Source: Chrysaora quinquecirrha (lineage: Eukaryota > Cnidaria > Scyphozoa > Semaeostomeae > Pelagiidae). Taken from it: DNA of 64,000 bases. The DNA is taken from NCBI GenBank assembly GCA_014526335.1, contig JACTAT010000291.1:464404-528403 (forward strand), read 5' to 3'. The notes below the pieces were generated by a model that worked only from the letters and a program-made list of their open reading frames with translations, ran no database searches and was not told the origin of the DNA. Below are positions 62,649 through 64,000 of this stretch, one piece after another (position 1 is the stretch's first letter; each line of letters starts with the position of its first letter). A program made the translations under genes and the position numbers.

Positions 62649-62860
62649 TATTAAGAGGGTGTCGTGGAACGCATGTACGCATAGAAAATACATAGGTAGG
62701 TAGGCAGGCATATAGACGCTTTTTCGTGCCAAACCGCGTAACAAAAGAGAAACCACAAATAACAGGAATTAAACTTTGAAATCGCCGTTAAGTGTTGTCG
62801 TTAGTGGGCATAATTAGCAAAATGCAATTGCTTGCCAAAAACATCAATTAGTATTAACTG

Positions 62861-62930
62861 TTATTGTAGCGCAATGGAATAATGCGCTTGTTTCTTGTGC
62901 TAAAGGTTGCCAGTTCGATCCAAGATGCAG
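62861..62930 (+). other. tRNA-like segment in copy D
   Basis: TAGCGCAATGG and CAGTTCGATCC, the same spacing as copies A-C. Confidence 0.45.
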
Positions 62931-63579
62931 GAAACTAAAAATTTGACACCAAGATTTTCTCGCAAAAAAGCCGGCTCAGTCGGTCTTCAAAAAAAAGTTT
63001 GCAACAATATTGCAAAATGTTGCTCAAATCTAGTTTGATTTTATTTTTTATTTTAAATATTTTCATACAATTTTTGATTGGGTTGTTATTCTCAGAGGTT
63101 TCTAGAAGTCCTATTACATGTAAGATATTTTCGTGTGAAAAGAAGAGGAGATTGTGGCGCAGTAGAAATTGTTGCCAAGTTAGACAGAAGAAATTTTTCA
63201 AAACAGTTTGCGGCTTCAAAATGATCTGAAAATAAATGGTTCAAAGTTGGCAATCAATTCTTCAAAGTGCTATTAATTATCGAATATAGTCATCTGCATA
63301 GTATGCGAATTGTTATGATAGCTTTTGGAGATTCTAGAATTAAATTCATCATTTGTAGCGAAGATTACAGGTTTCGGTGCACTGAAGGGAGTTATTTGTT
63401 ACACAGTTTAACCTATGAGCTCAAATTTATTAGTACATATACGTTACTAGAGGTTTTCTATTTTCGATTCAAAGTTTTGGGATTGTTCCAGGAAATATTC
63501 ATCTGATCACATTGTCAACAATCGCATCATCATCATAATGGATCATTATCATCATCACCATCATCATCACAATCACCAA

Positions 63580-63736
63580 TCATTGTCTTCAACATGATCA
63601 TCATGTTGAAGACGGTGATCATCATTTTCGTCTTCAACGTGATCATCATCATCGTTGTCGTCGTCGTCGAGCATCATAATCATCATCATGATCGTCTCTA
63701 GCATGATCATTATGGTCATTATCATCCTCTTCAAAG

Positions 63737-63770
<34 letters not shown>

Positions 63771-63925
63771 TATCATCATCATCATCATCATCATAATAAT
63801 CATCATCATCATAATCATCATCATCATCATCACCAACATAATCATCATTCTCATCATCGTTGTCTTCTTCTTCGTCATCTTCGTCATTATTAACATTATC
63901 TTCATCATTATTATCATAATGATCA
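63580..63925 (+). repeat. ATC/CAT microsatellite of copy D
   Basis: Long (ATC)n with GTC and ATA interruptions. Ile- or Met-rich open frames on both strands are artefacts. Confidence 0.9.
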
Positions 63926-64000
63926 GCGTCCTTCGGACATTGCTACAGCGTTGCTATTTTTTATCGCAAGAATGATAATCGCAACGAAAATAAATTTGAA

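Larger units (their letters stand above)
60582..63960 (+). mobile_element. GTCC-hairpin family copy D, split by foldback FB6
   Basis: The left end TTTTATGTCCGAAGGACATA is at 60582. After the FB6 insertion (60608-62648) it resumes ATTAAGAGGGTGTCGTGGAA and carries the body, the tRNA-like segment (62861-62930), GGTTTCGGTGCACTGAAGG, an (ATC)n stretch (63580-63925) and the 3' end GCGTCCTTCGGACATTGCTA then CAGCGTTGCTATTTT near 63960. Without FB6 it is ~1.3 kb and the most complete single copy in the window. Confidence 0.78.

Overview
This is a metazoan nuclear window: three intron-containing animal genes lie in AT-rich DNA that is mostly transposon and satellite sequence. STIM and SRA1 are animal genes. 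The repeat mix (CR1-like LINEs with an esterase ORF1, a Penelope-like element, Ty1/copia, hAT MITEs, tRNA-derived SINE, many foldback elements) suggests an invertebrate, possibly a cnidarian. That placement is inference only; no marker here fixes the phylum.

Layout. 1-3.7 kb: a foldback element whose arms carry a degenerate ~40-bp minisatellite, enclosing a dead LINE. 3.7-4.5 kb: LINE tail. 4.8-17.4 kb: a four-exon SRA1-like gene (+) with introns holding two related elements, a broken LINE and a 3.3-kb inverted composite. 18.3-21.2 kb: a ~1.05-kb tandem duplication and a TIR element. 21.8-28.8 kb: a CR1-like LINE (-) inserted in an older LINE. 31.4-32.8 kb: another LINE tail (+). 33-46.5 kb: foldback elements, a 71-bp satellite as two huge inverted arms (20 and ~56 units), a 190-bp satellite and two copies of one hAT MITE. 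46.5-49 kb: a decayed Ty1/copia. 49.7-50.7 kb: a palindromic element and a minisatellite. 51.5-56.3 kb: complete RPS23 (-), three coding exons, with one H/ACA-snoRNA-like sequence in each intron and a Penelope-like relic. 57.8 kb to the end: the first two coding exons of a STIM gene (+), head-to-head with RPS23. Its next intron holds a 2.04-kb foldback element nested in an older repeat.

The genes have unrelated jobs: RPS23 is a decoding-centre ribosomal protein, STIM an ER calcium sensor, and SRA1 a helical-domain protein linked to receptor co-regulation in vertebrates. The strongest theme is a set of foldback elements. Each has long inverted arms built from its own short tandem repeat. Two or three show ~9-bp target duplications, and several are nested. 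Long open frames in the satellite arrays are artefacts of repeat periodicity, not genes.
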